From contig JAJYSW010000145.1 of NCBI GenBank assembly GCA_021793335.1, positions 1 through 8,115 of the forward strand: a stretch of DNA of 8,115 nt, written 5' to 3'. The DNA comes from Actinomycetes bacterium (GTDB taxonomy: Bacteria > Actinomycetota > Actinomycetes > Mycobacteriales > Micromonosporaceae). The notes under the pieces were generated by a model that worked only from the letters and a program-made list of their open reading frames with translations, did not search any database and had not been told where the DNA came from. The translations under genes and the position numbers were made by a program. Below, piece by piece: positions 1 through 4,911 of this stretch. Positions within the stretch are counted from its first letter, which is position 1. Each line of letters begins with the position of its first letter.

Positions 1-75
1 CTGGTGCTTGCACAGTCACGGCTTCGACAGGGGCCGTTGTGAATCGGCTCGTGAGGGATGGGCGTCCCGTTGGCG

Positions 76-97
76 GTGCCGGAGAGGACACCGGCAC
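76..97. terminator. Possible hairpin / weak terminator
   Basis: GTGCCGG (76-82) and CCGGCAC (91-97) are perfect 7-bp complements around an 8-base loop. There is no T-run, which is common in high-GC actinobacterial terminators. It could end a transcript entering from the left, or it could be a chance dyad. Confidence 0.3.
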
Positions 98-261
98 AGT
101 TCGGCCATGGAATCCTCGCACATCCCCGTTCCACCACTATGGAGGATTTCCGTGCGAACGTGCAGGGCCGCGGACATCGGCCGTTCGGGCACCCGGGTCG
201 CGGCCCCTTCTTCACCGCCGCCTCATAAACCGCTTGCAATTTACCACCACCTGCCGCACAC

Positions 262-297
262 TCATGGTGATTGCAACCAGCAACCACCATGAAGGAG
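262..297 (+). promoter_or_regulatory. 8-bp stem abutting the Shine-Dalgarno of the VOC gene
   Basis: TCATGGTG (262-269) is perfectly complementary to CACCATGA (285-292), with a 15-base loop. The 3' arm overlaps the first base of the Shine-Dalgarno AAGGAG (292-297), which lies 6 bases before the ATG at 304. The Shine-Dalgarno decides the start: in-frame alternatives at 271 (TTG) and 289 (ATG) have none. If the hairpin forms in the mRNA it would sit against the ribosome landing site and could tune translation. That role is inferred only from position. Confidence 0.4.
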
Positions 298-303
298 TGG
301 ACG

Positions 304-636
304 ATGTTCACCCGCTTGCTCGCCAACTGCGCCGTCTCCGATGCTGCGCGCGCCGAAGACTGGTACACCCTGCTGTTCGCCCGCGAGCCCGACACGAGGC
401 CGATGGGGAGCCTGCTCGAATGGCATTTGACGGACACGTTCGGCGTCCAGACCTGGGTCGATCCCGGACGGGCCGGGCACTCGACCATCGTGGTCGCGGT
501 GACCGAGCTCGACACCACGGCGTCCCGCCTGGCCGAAGCCGGGATCGAACACGACGGCCCCCGGCCCGGCGGCGGCTCCCGTATCCTGCAGGTCGCCGAC
601 CCCGACGGCAACAGCGTCGTCTTCACGGAGGCATGA
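304..636 (+). CDS. VOC (glyoxalase/bleomycin-resistance-like) family protein
   Basis: A 110-residue protein of the vicinal oxygen chelate superfamily, whose members include glyoxalases, dioxygenases and drug-binding resistance proteins. Visible signs are an N-terminal beta strand and helix typical of one VOC module (FTRLLANCAVSDAARAEDWY), the mid-chain VTELDTTASRLAEAGIE helix, and the ending ILQVADPDGNSVVFTEA, a classic VOC 'DPDGN...' close. One module is the usual length for small VOC proteins, which work as dimers. The start at 304 follows a good Shine-Dalgarno (292-297). The GNAT gene follows after 133 bases on the same strand. The last 46 codons recur at 4363-4500 with only ten base differences. 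Substrate and metal use cannot be told; fold assignment is firm, function open. Confidence 0.85.
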   Translation: MFTRLLANCAVSDAARAEDWYTLLFAREPDTRPMGSLLEWHLTDTFGVQTWVDPGRAGHSTIVVAVTELDTTASRLAEAGIEHDGPRPGGGSRILQVADPDGNSVVFTEA

Positions 637-865
637 GAACAGCGTCGATGATGCCGGAAGACCCAAAGACGCCGTTTCCGCGAAGCGCCGCCACGGAGCC
701 CGATCGGCCCCAGAGCGTCGTGGGCTCCCGGTGCGACGTCCGGCCACTGACAGAAGGAGGCAAGTGACCATGGTGGACGATTTCAAGGCGACGATCGCGG
801 CCTACGACCCTGGCGACCGGTCCGCGCTGCTCGATCTCTCGCTCCGTGCGTGGCGGCCGGTCTTC
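499..865 (+). repeat. Duplicated segment A, copy 1 (VOC 3' end, spacer, GNAT1 5' end)
   Basis: This segment aligns collinearly with 4363-4725. The coding part of the VOC gene has no indels over 138 bases and 10 mismatches. The spacer is 133 bases here and 132 in the copy, and is more diverged but still alignable; the stretch CCCAAAGACG followed by GTTTCCGCGAAGCGCCG is nearly intact. The first ~32 codons of the GNAT gene align apart from one missing codon in the copy. Homology becomes unclear after the shared GGCGGCCGGTCTTC at 853-866. Confidence 0.85.
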
Positions 866-1273
866 CCGTTGATGCGCCCGAATGTTCCCGGGTTCGTGTA
901 CGACTCGTTCTATCCGGAGGGCTGGGAGCAACGCCAGGCGGCGGACCTCGCCGAAGTCCTCGACGGCGAGCCTGAGAACGTCGATGTGGCCTCCGAGGGC
1001 GGACGACCGGTCGGCTGGGTCTGCACCCGCCTCCATCCCGGCGACGACATGGGCGAGATCTATGTGATCGTCGTCGACCCCGATCATCAGCGCCGCGGCA
1101 TCGGTCGAGCGCTGATGGAGCACACGCACCGGCGTATCGCAGAAGCCGGGATGCGGATGGCGATGGTCGAGACCGGGGGCGATCCGGGGCACGCTCCGGC
1201 TCGGCGGGCGTACGAGGCGGCCGGTTTCGAGCGTTGGCCTGTGGCACGTTACTTCAAGGACCTGGGCCGTTGA
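770..1273 (+). CDS. GNAT-family N-acetyltransferase (first)
   Basis: A 167-residue member of the GCN5-related N-acetyltransferase family, which moves an acetyl group from acetyl-CoA to an amine on a small molecule or protein. The acetyl-CoA pyrophosphate-binding motif A is clear at residues 96-112: EIYVIVVDPDHQRRGIG, with Q/RxxGxG as QRRGIG at 107-112. Residues 144-153 (ARRAYEAAGF) are the usual motif B end. The start ATG at 770 follows the strong Shine-Dalgarno GAAGGAGG (753-760); GTG at 764 is in frame but too close to it. It lies 133 bases after the VOC gene and may be co-transcribed. The 5' end is duplicated at 4633-4725, where the rest of the gene is missing. Family is certain; substrate unknown. 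Confidence 0.88.
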   Translation: MVDDFKATIAAYDPGDRSALLDLSLRAWRPVFPLMRPNVPGFVYDSFYPEGWEQRQAADLAEVLDGEPENVDVASEGGRPVGWVCTRLHPGDDMGEIYVIVVDPDHQRRGIGRALMEHTHRRIAEAGMRMAMVETGGDPGHAPARRAYEAAGFERWPVARYFKDLGR

Positions 1274-1278
1274 CCGGA

Positions 1279-1312
1279 CACGGCCACTCGCTCTCGGGTT
1301 CGGAGGGCCGTG
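1279..1312 (+). terminator. Inverted repeat just after the first GNAT gene
   Basis: CACGGCC (1279-1285) pairs perfectly with GGCCGTG (1306-1312), starting 5 bases after the TGA at 1271-1273. The 20-base loop is long and there is no T-run, so termination would be weak. A transcript end here would fit the 229-base gap before the next gene. Confidence 0.35.
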
Positions 1313-1502
1313 GAAGAATGCCGCGTGAAGGTGCCGGACGGTCGAAGCACCGCACCAGGGCATGGGCGTCTTCCGCACGGTGGTGTCCATAAAGGCCGCT
1401 GTGGGCAGGATCGTCCGCCCGGCCGTGCACTGTGTTCGAGTCGGCGGGAGCGGGCCCGATCGGCTTCACAGGCAACGTACGAGTCCGCCATAGGAGGCGA
1501 CC

Positions 1503-2054
1503 TTGACCATTGCAATCCATCTGCCGCTCCGAAGCGCTGACATCGTGGTCCGTCGGCTCCGCCATGACGATGCCGAAGACTTCGCGCTCGGCACCGAGGA
1601 CGCCGCCGTGCGCGAATACGGACACTTGCCGCTGAGCGACTACACGCCCGAGATCGTGCGCGACCAGATCGACGGCGTCATCGCCGAGGGTCTGGCCGAC
1701 GGTTCCCTGGCGGTCCTGGCCATCGCGGAGCGCGACTCGGATCGGTTCCTGGGCAGCCTCGTGCTGTTCGATTTCCGTGAAGACCGGGCAGAGGTGGGGT
1801 TCTGGCTGGCGAAGACCGCGCGGGGGCGCGGGGCCGCCGCCAAGGCGCTGGACGCGGCCGCCGCGCTGGCCGCGAAGACGGGGCTCGACCTTCTGGAGGC
1901 CCGCACGTCCCCGCAGAACACGGCTTCGCGTCGTGTGCTGGAGACGGCCGGGTTCCGGCAGCGGGGCGGCGTGAGCGAGCAGCGGACGCCCTCGGGCTCG
2001 GTGGTGCCGGTCCTCACGTTCGAGCGGCCGGTGGCGGCCTCCCGCGAAGGCTGA
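1503..2054 (+). CDS. GNAT-family N-acetyltransferase, RimJ/RimL-like (second)
   Basis: A 183-residue acetyltransferase of the RimJ/RimL-like branch, which acetylates protein N-termini or small amines using acetyl-CoA. It opens with the branch-typical IVVRRLRHDDAEDFA (14-27). The acetyl-CoA loop lies at 97-115 (AEVGFWLAKTARGRGAAAK; pattern RGRGAA) and the motif B close at 138-151 (QNTASRRVLETAGF). The start is a TTG at 1503, chosen because the strong Shine-Dalgarno TAGGAGG (1491-1497) lies 5 bases upstream and the protein starts correctly for the family. The gap of 229 bases before it suggests its own promoter, though I see no clear one. The last 11 codons recur at 7267-7299 (ERPVA, then SREG). 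It is not closely similar to the first GNAT gene. Confidence 0.87.
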   Translation: MTIAIHLPLRSADIVVRRLRHDDAEDFALGTEDAAVREYGHLPLSDYTPEIVRDQIDGVIAEGLADGSLAVLAIAERDSDRFLGSLVLFDFREDRAEVGFWLAKTARGRGAAAKALDAAAALAAKTGLDLLEARTSPQNTASRRVLETAGFRQRGGVSEQRTPSGSVVPVLTFERPVAASREG

Positions 2055-2669
2055 GCGGTCGCCGCACTCGCGGCGCGCATCGGCGAAACCTCGGCTCCCG
2101 TTGTCGTATGCGGCGTTTATGGTGCGGCCATGACGACCAGAGCACAACTGCGCAAGGCCGCACTCGCGTTGCCCGAGACCGAGGAGGGCACGCATTTCGG
2201 CATGCTCGCATTCAGCGTCTGCGGGAAGGGCTTTGTCTCGCTCACCGCTGAAGGCCAGGTGCAGTTCCAGCTTCCCGACACGGAGGCCGAATCCATGCTG
2301 GCCGAACATCCGACCGGTGAGCGGCTGGTCCGCATGGGAAGGCCGATCGGCGTGCGGGTGCTACTGGCCGATGTCAACGGCATGGTGCTGAACACGTTGG
2401 TGCGGGCAGCCTGGAAGCACCGCGCGCCGAAGCGGCTGGCCGCGGCGCTCACTGCCGCTGAGGAGGGCGACCCGTCCAAGGGCGATCTGCCCGCATCGAT
2501 CGGCAGACCGGCGATGCGGGCACTGCACGGCGCGGGCTTGACGATGCTCGACCAGGTGGCGACCTGGAGCGAGGCGGAGCTGCTCGCGCTGCACGGTGTC
2601 GGCCCGAAGGCGGTGGGCATCCTCACCGAGGCGCTGGAGCGCAGTGGACACTCGCTGCGGGAAACATAG
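2021..2669 (+). repeat. Duplicated segment B, copy 1 (GNAT2 tail, spacer, yjbR-HhH)
   Basis: Collinear with 7266-7790. The GNAT2 tail from CGAGCGGCCGGTGGCGG (2021) to the TGA at 2052-2054 matches 7266-7299 at the same length. The spacer to the next ATG is exactly 75 bases in both places, sharing GGCTCCCGTTGTC. The downstream YjbR-HhH gene is intact here and decayed there. Confidence 0.85.
2130..2669 (+). CDS. YjbR-like domain plus helix-hairpin-helix protein, copy 1
   Basis: A 179-residue two-part protein. Residues 1 to about 110 resemble the MmcQ/YjbR family: LRKAALALPETEE at the start, then AFSVCGKGFVSL, LAEHPTGERLV and IGVRVLLADVNGMVLNTLVRAAW. YjbR proteins have a fold like a DNA-binding domain, but their role is unsettled. 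Residues ~120-178 form a helix-hairpin-helix module, SIGRPAMRALHGAGLTML then LLALHGVGPKAVGILTEAL, the type that grips DNA backbone without base specificity. The ATG at 2130 has no Shine-Dalgarno, so it may be leaderless or coupled to the GNAT gene 75 bases upstream. An intact paralogue at 6585-7124 is about three-quarters identical and the same length; a third, broken copy lies at 7375-7790. DNA binding is inferred, not proven. Confidence 0.82.
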   Translation: MTTRAQLRKAALALPETEEGTHFGMLAFSVCGKGFVSLTAEGQVQFQLPDTEAESMLAEHPTGERLVRMGRPIGVRVLLADVNGMVLNTLVRAAWKHRAPKRLAAALTAAEEGDPSKGDLPASIGRPAMRALHGAGLTMLDQVATWSEAELLALHGVGPKAVGILTEALERSGHSLRET

Positions 2670-2697
2670 GACTATCACGGCACAACCGTCCTCAGAG

Positions 2698-2721
2698 CAC
2701 GGCGACACCGGCGGCGCCGTG
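2698..2721. terminator. Hairpin between convergent genes, probable bidirectional terminator
   Basis: CACGGCG (2698-2704) pairs perfectly with CGCCGTG (2715-2721) around a 10-base loop, with one further G-T pair possible outside. It sits between the stops of the + strand YjbR-HhH gene (2669) and the - strand regulator (2743), where a shared terminator is expected. No T-run. Confidence 0.55.
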
Positions 2722-2742
2722 TCCACCATCAGTGCACCGGGT

Positions 2743-3405
2743 TCAGGGCAGCGCTGATTCCGAGTAGGGGACGAAGAAGACGGCGGCGAAGTCCGCAAGC
2801 AGGGCGGTCTCGCCCGTCAGCTCGATGACGCCGTCGGCGATGGCCGTCTGCGGGTCGATCCGGCCGGCCAGGAAATCCCGAAAGCCCGCGCCACCGACGA
2901 TGGTGAGATCGGGGTCGGGGTGCTCGCCGGGCTCGACGACCACGGCGCCGTCACTGATGGTCGCGCTGGCGACGGCATCGGCGACCTTGACCGTGAAGCT
3001 CGCGTCCGGCCGCGTCGCGCGGGTGCCGCCGGCCACTCGCAGTGCAGTGACGAGGGACGCCTCGGTGACAACTTCGCCTTCTCGCGGCTCGCGCATCCCC
3101 GTTGCACCCCAATACGCCAGGGCTTCGATCGCCGGTGCGATCTCAGCGCCGCGGTCGGTCACCCGGTAGACGATTGACCTGTCAGATCCGCTCAGCGCTT
3201 GACGGGTGACCAAACCGTCTGCTTCCAATTCCTTCAGACGGATGGCCAGCATATTTGTCGGGATGCCGGGAAGTTCGGAGCGCAGGTCGGAATATCTGCG
3301 GGGCTTGACGAGCAGGTCGCGCAGGATGAGCAGCGCCCAGCGCTGCCCCACGATCTCCGCGGCTCGGGCGAGCCCGCAGTACTGCCCGTACTCACGCTTC
3401 CTCAT
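2743..3405 (-). CDS. HxlR-family transcriptional regulator with SCP2-like C-terminal domain
   Basis: A 220-residue regulator. Residues 1-105 are an HxlR-type winged helix: the hallmark cysteine at position 10 (YCGLARAAEIV), then GQRWALLILRDLL (20-32), RRYSDLRSELPGIPTNMLAIRL (recognition helix region) and YRVTDRGAEIAP for the wing and following helix. Residues ~115-212 look like an SCP2/sterol-carrier-like fold (FTVKVADAVASATISDG, DPDLTIVGGAGFRDFLAGR), a common C-terminal partner in actinobacterial HxlR proteins that may bind a lipophilic ligand. Cys10 might also sense thiol-reactive compounds, as in related HxlR proteins. The start has no Shine-Dalgarno, but a -10-like TAATAT lies 7 bases upstream, which fits a leaderless mRNA. 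It is divergent from the reductase-like gene at 3588 and probably represses that gene and itself. Confidence 0.88.
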   Translation of the reverse strand: MRKREYGQYCGLARAAEIVGQRWALLILRDLLVKPRRYSDLRSELPGIPTNMLAIRLKELEADGLVTRQALSGSDRSIVYRVTDRGAEIAPAIEALAYWGATGMREPREGEVVTEASLVTALRVAGGTRATRPDASFTVKVADAVASATISDGAVVVEPGEHPDPDLTIVGGAGFRDFLAGRIDPQTAIADGVIELTGETALLADFAAVFFVPYSESALP

Positions 3406-3411
3406 GCTTTC

Positions 3412-3450
3412 ATATTAACACTTGACTTTCATTTTGCAAGTGATAGGTTA
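3412..3450. promoter_or_regulatory. Overlapping divergent promoters with a central palindrome (probable HxlR operator)
   Basis: In an AT-rich island, the + strand has TTGACT (3422-3427), a 16-base spacer and TAGGTT (3444-3449), a good actinobacterial SigA-type promoter (TAnnnT) for the reductase-like gene. The - strand has TTGCAA (3439 to 3434), a 16-base spacer and TAATAT (3417 to 3412), placing the start of transcription at or next to the regulator's ATG (3405). Between them ACTTTCATTTTGCAAGT (3425-3441) is an imperfect 17-bp palindrome, and CACTTG (3419-3424)/CAAGTG (3437-3442) is a perfect 6-bp inverted repeat. A dimer bound here would block both promoters. Boxes are seen; regulator binding is inferred. 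Confidence 0.65.
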
Positions 3451-3454
3451 TCGT

Positions 3455-3503
3455 TCGGCTCGGCCAAAAGCCGGATCGAATGCCGGCCCATTCCGGGCTT
3501 CGA
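3455..3503 (+). promoter_or_regulatory. Two hairpins in the 5' leader of the reductase-like gene
   Basis: The predicted leader is about 130 bases. CGGCT (3456-3460) pairs with AGCCG (3469-3473), right at the predicted transcript start. TCGAA (3476-3480) pairs with TTCGA (3499-3503), and the stem can continue past a one-base bulge with GCC/GGC (3482-3484, 3496-3498). I recognise no known riboswitch; the stems may simply stabilise the message. Confidence 0.3.
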
Positions 3504-3587
3504 ACCGACGAAGACTCGCCGCAAGCGCACAGAGCTTCCAGACCCGTGATCGGATACAACAACAAGAAAAAGGCAGGGAAACCGAGC

Positions 3588-4223
3588 ATGGCCGATGAGC
3601 AGATACAGACGCCTGAACAGGAACTATTGGTCGACTTCATCGTCTCGCTGGACGGCTACGCGTCCGGCGAGGGCTGGCCGGGGTGGTGGGGCCTGGAGGG
3701 TCCCGAATACCTGCGCTGGCTCGAACAGGGACCTGAAGGCGGGTACACCTGCCTGATGGGAGCGAACACCTACCGGGCCATGTCAGGCATGTCCGACGAT
3801 GCCCAGAGCGGGGAATCGGCCTACTCGGCGGACGAGGCGGAGAGCCTGACCGGACTCGCCGCCGTGCCCAAGGTCGTGTTCTCCTCGACGCTGGAGGCGC
3901 CCCTGGCATGGCCCAACACCCAACTGGTGAGCGGGAATGCGGTCGAGGCCGTGGCCGAGATGAAGCGGAGCGCCTCGAAACCGATGCGCACGCTCGGCAG
4001 CCTCAGCCTGTGCCGCTCGCTCATGGAAGCAGGCCTGGTGGACCGGTTCCGCCTGGTCGTCTTCCCCGTCATCACCGGTCGCACCGGCAGGGAAAGGATC
4101 TACGACGGCTATCGGGACTTCGCACTCGAGATGATCGACAGCCGGACGTTCGACGGCCGACTGCAATTGCTGGAGTACCGGCCCACGCTCATCGAATCGC
4201 CAGGCGTCTGCGGGAGCGGTTGA
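3588..4223 (+). CDS. RibD_C / dihydrofolate-reductase-like family protein
   Basis: A 211-residue protein of the RibD C-terminal (dihydrofolate reductase-like) family, NADPH-binding reductases often annotated 'dihydrofolate reductase family protein'. Visible signs are the opening strand LLVDFIVSLDGYASGEG (13-29), CLMGANTYRAMS (55-66; the cofactor-binding G-x-x-TY pattern), PKVVFSSTL (94-102), and LGSLSLCRSLMEAGLVDRFRLVVFPVITGRTGRERIY split over 136-172, matching the family's 'G...L...GLVDEL.L...PV..G.G..LF' ending. The ATG at 3588 is chosen because the fold begins soon after it; the frame is open from 3480, but that part is unlike the family and overlaps the leader. The Shine-Dalgarno is weak (AGGCAGGG, 3571-3578). 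It is divergent from the HxlR regulator, a frequent pairing. It is unlikely to be the essential folate enzyme; substrate unknown. Confidence 0.86.
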   Translation: MADEQIQTPEQELLVDFIVSLDGYASGEGWPGWWGLEGPEYLRWLEQGPEGGYTCLMGANTYRAMSGMSDDAQSGESAYSADEAESLTGLAAVPKVVFSSTLEAPLAWPNTQLVSGNAVEAVAEMKRSASKPMRTLGSLSLCRSLMEAGLVDRFRLVVFPVITGRTGRERIYDGYRDFALEMIDSRTFDGRLQLLEYRPTLIESPGVCGSG

Positions 4224-4259
4224 CGGTGACCGGTCTGCGGCCGTTGCGGTGCGACTCAT

Positions 4260-4275
4260 CAGGCGGCGTCGCCTG
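4260..4275 (+). terminator. Hairpin downstream of the reductase-like gene
   Basis: CAGGCG (4260-4265), loop GCGT, CGCCTG (4270-4275): a perfect 6-bp stem with a tight 4-base loop, 36 bases after the stop at 4223. No T-run. It is the best terminator candidate before the pseudogene block. Confidence 0.45.
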
Positions 4276-4362
4276 GCTGTGATCTCGGCGCATTCGCGTC
4301 GGGGCTGCTTCAACCGGTTTCCCGAAGGAATCCAGGTGCTCCAGGGCCTGAAGGAATTCGGG

Positions 4363-4500
4363 GTGACCGAGCTCGACGCCACGGCGGCCCGCCTGGCCGA
4401 ATCCGGGATCGAACACGACGGACCGCAGCCCGGCGGCGGCTCCCGTATCCTGCAGGTCGCCGATCCCGATGGCAACAGCGTCGTGTTCACCGAGGCATGA
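4363..4500 (+). pseudogene. 3' fragment of a duplicated VOC gene
   Basis: This 46-codon stretch matches codons 66-111 of the VOC gene at 304-636, up to and including the stop codon: 10 base differences in 138, 6 of them synonymous, no indel. The first two-thirds of the gene is absent; the upstream sequence (4224-4362) shows no VOC similarity. The homology begins at a GTG preceded by AAGGAA (4351-4356) at Shine-Dalgarno distance, so a 45-residue peptide could be made. Without the N-terminal half of the module it is unlikely to fold or act as a VOC enzyme. The upstream frame is open back to 4249, but those residues are not VOC-like. Confidence 0.8.
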
Positions 4501-4725
4501 GGCGACATCGAGGAGGTCGGAAGGCCCAAAGACGTCGTTTCCGCGAAGCGCCGTCACGGAGATTGATCGACTACGGAACGCCGTAGCGGGCCGGTGCGAT
4601 GTTCGACCACTGACAGAAGGAAGCAAGCGACCATGGACGATGCCGAAATAGCGATCGCAGCGTCTGACCCTCAAGACCGGTCCACTCTGCTCGAGCTCTC
4701 GTTTCGCGCGTGGCGGCCGGTCTTC
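4363..4725 (+). repeat. Duplicated segment A, copy 2 (truncated at both ends)
   Basis: Second copy of 499-865 in the same orientation, about 3.9 kb downstream. It carries the VOC 3' end, the spacer and the GNAT1 5' end. Mismatches are few in the VOC part and more numerous in the spacer and the GNAT part. No inverted terminal repeats, transposase or tRNA flank it. Confidence 0.85.
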
Positions 4726-4911
4726 GGGATCGTCCGGTCGGTCGGGTACCGGATCCAGGCCGGCGGGAGCGACCGAGCCGCGAAGAAGGCCGGGCCGATG
4801 CGGAACATGCCGGGGTCGCGCCGAAGCGGCCGCGAACGAGCGGGAACGACGAGAGTTCCCGGCCTCGGCCGCGGGCAGGGCACAATGGCGGCGGAGGAGG
4901 TCCCGCCATGA
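4633..4911 (+). pseudogene. 5' fragment of a duplicated GNAT gene running into a chimeric frame
   Basis: The ATG at 4633 and about 31 codons (to 4725) match the N-terminus of the GNAT gene at 770: shared DPQDRSTLLELSFRAWRPVF versus DPGDRSALLDLSLRAWRPVF. After that the similarity is lost, or too weak to call, and the acetyl-CoA motif is absent, so it cannot be an acetyltransferase. The frame stays open for 92 codons and its TGA (4909-4911) overlaps the sigma factor's ATG (4908) as ATGA. The Shine-Dalgarno is weakened from AAGGAGG in the parent to AAGGAAG (4617-4623). It is either a pure remnant or a short leader frame translated ahead of the sigma factor. Confidence 0.72.
4841..4861 (+). promoter_or_regulatory. 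Perfect dyad upstream of the sigma factor gene, with an ECF-like GGAAC
   Basis: CGGGAAC (4841-4847) and GTTCCCG (4855-4861) form a perfect 7-bp inverted repeat with a 7-base spacer, ending 46 bases before the sigma factor ATG. It could be an operator. The left arm contains GGAAC, the usual ECF sigma -35 core, so self-activation is possible, but I see no matching -10 at 16-17 bases. A short-loop hairpin in RNA is the alternative. Confidence 0.4.

Larger units (their letters stand above)
1..303. other. Gene-free upstream region with inverted repeats
   Basis: I see no convincing gene here. Forward frames stay open, but their translations are arginine/proline-rich and resemble no family, as expected by chance in GC-rich DNA. 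Frame 1 closes at a TGA at 40-42, so bases 1-42 could be the tail of a gene entering from the left, but this cannot be tested here. The stretch contains a 7-bp inverted repeat (76-97), a TTGCAAT/ATTGCAA inverted repeat (234-240 and 270-276) and an 8-bp stem next to the Shine-Dalgarno sequence of the VOC gene (262-292). It probably holds that gene's promoter, although I cannot place clear -35 and -10 boxes. Confidence 0.5.

Noticed and set aside
39..767. A 242-codon forward frame overlapping the VOC gene
   Set aside because: It is out of frame with the VOC motifs; the product is arginine/proline-rich and has no recognisable domain.
770..2054. The two GNAT genes as recent duplicates of each other
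   Set aside because: They share only family motifs; sequence, length and branch (general GNAT versus RimJ/RimL-like) differ.
1254..2309. A 351-codon open frame on the minus strand across the second GNAT gene
   Set aside because: It runs opposite a gene with clear acetyltransferase motifs and a Shine-Dalgarno; its translation is rich in R, H and Q with no family motif. GC-rich third positions keep the antisense frame open.
3480..3587. Starting the reductase-like protein at 3480
   Set aside because: The added 36 residues do not match the family and cover the predicted leader hairpins; the fold starts shortly after 3588.
4726..4790. Continuation of GNAT1 homology beyond 4725
   Set aside because: A short match around GGGAGC (near 4766) to the parent near 922 is possible, but it needs several gaps and a frame change; too weak to claim without an alignment.
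4710..4907. Extending the sigma factor upstream to a start at 4710
   Set aside because: The extra 66 residues are not sigma-like; the ATG at 4908 has GGAGGAGG at the right distance and begins just before region 2.
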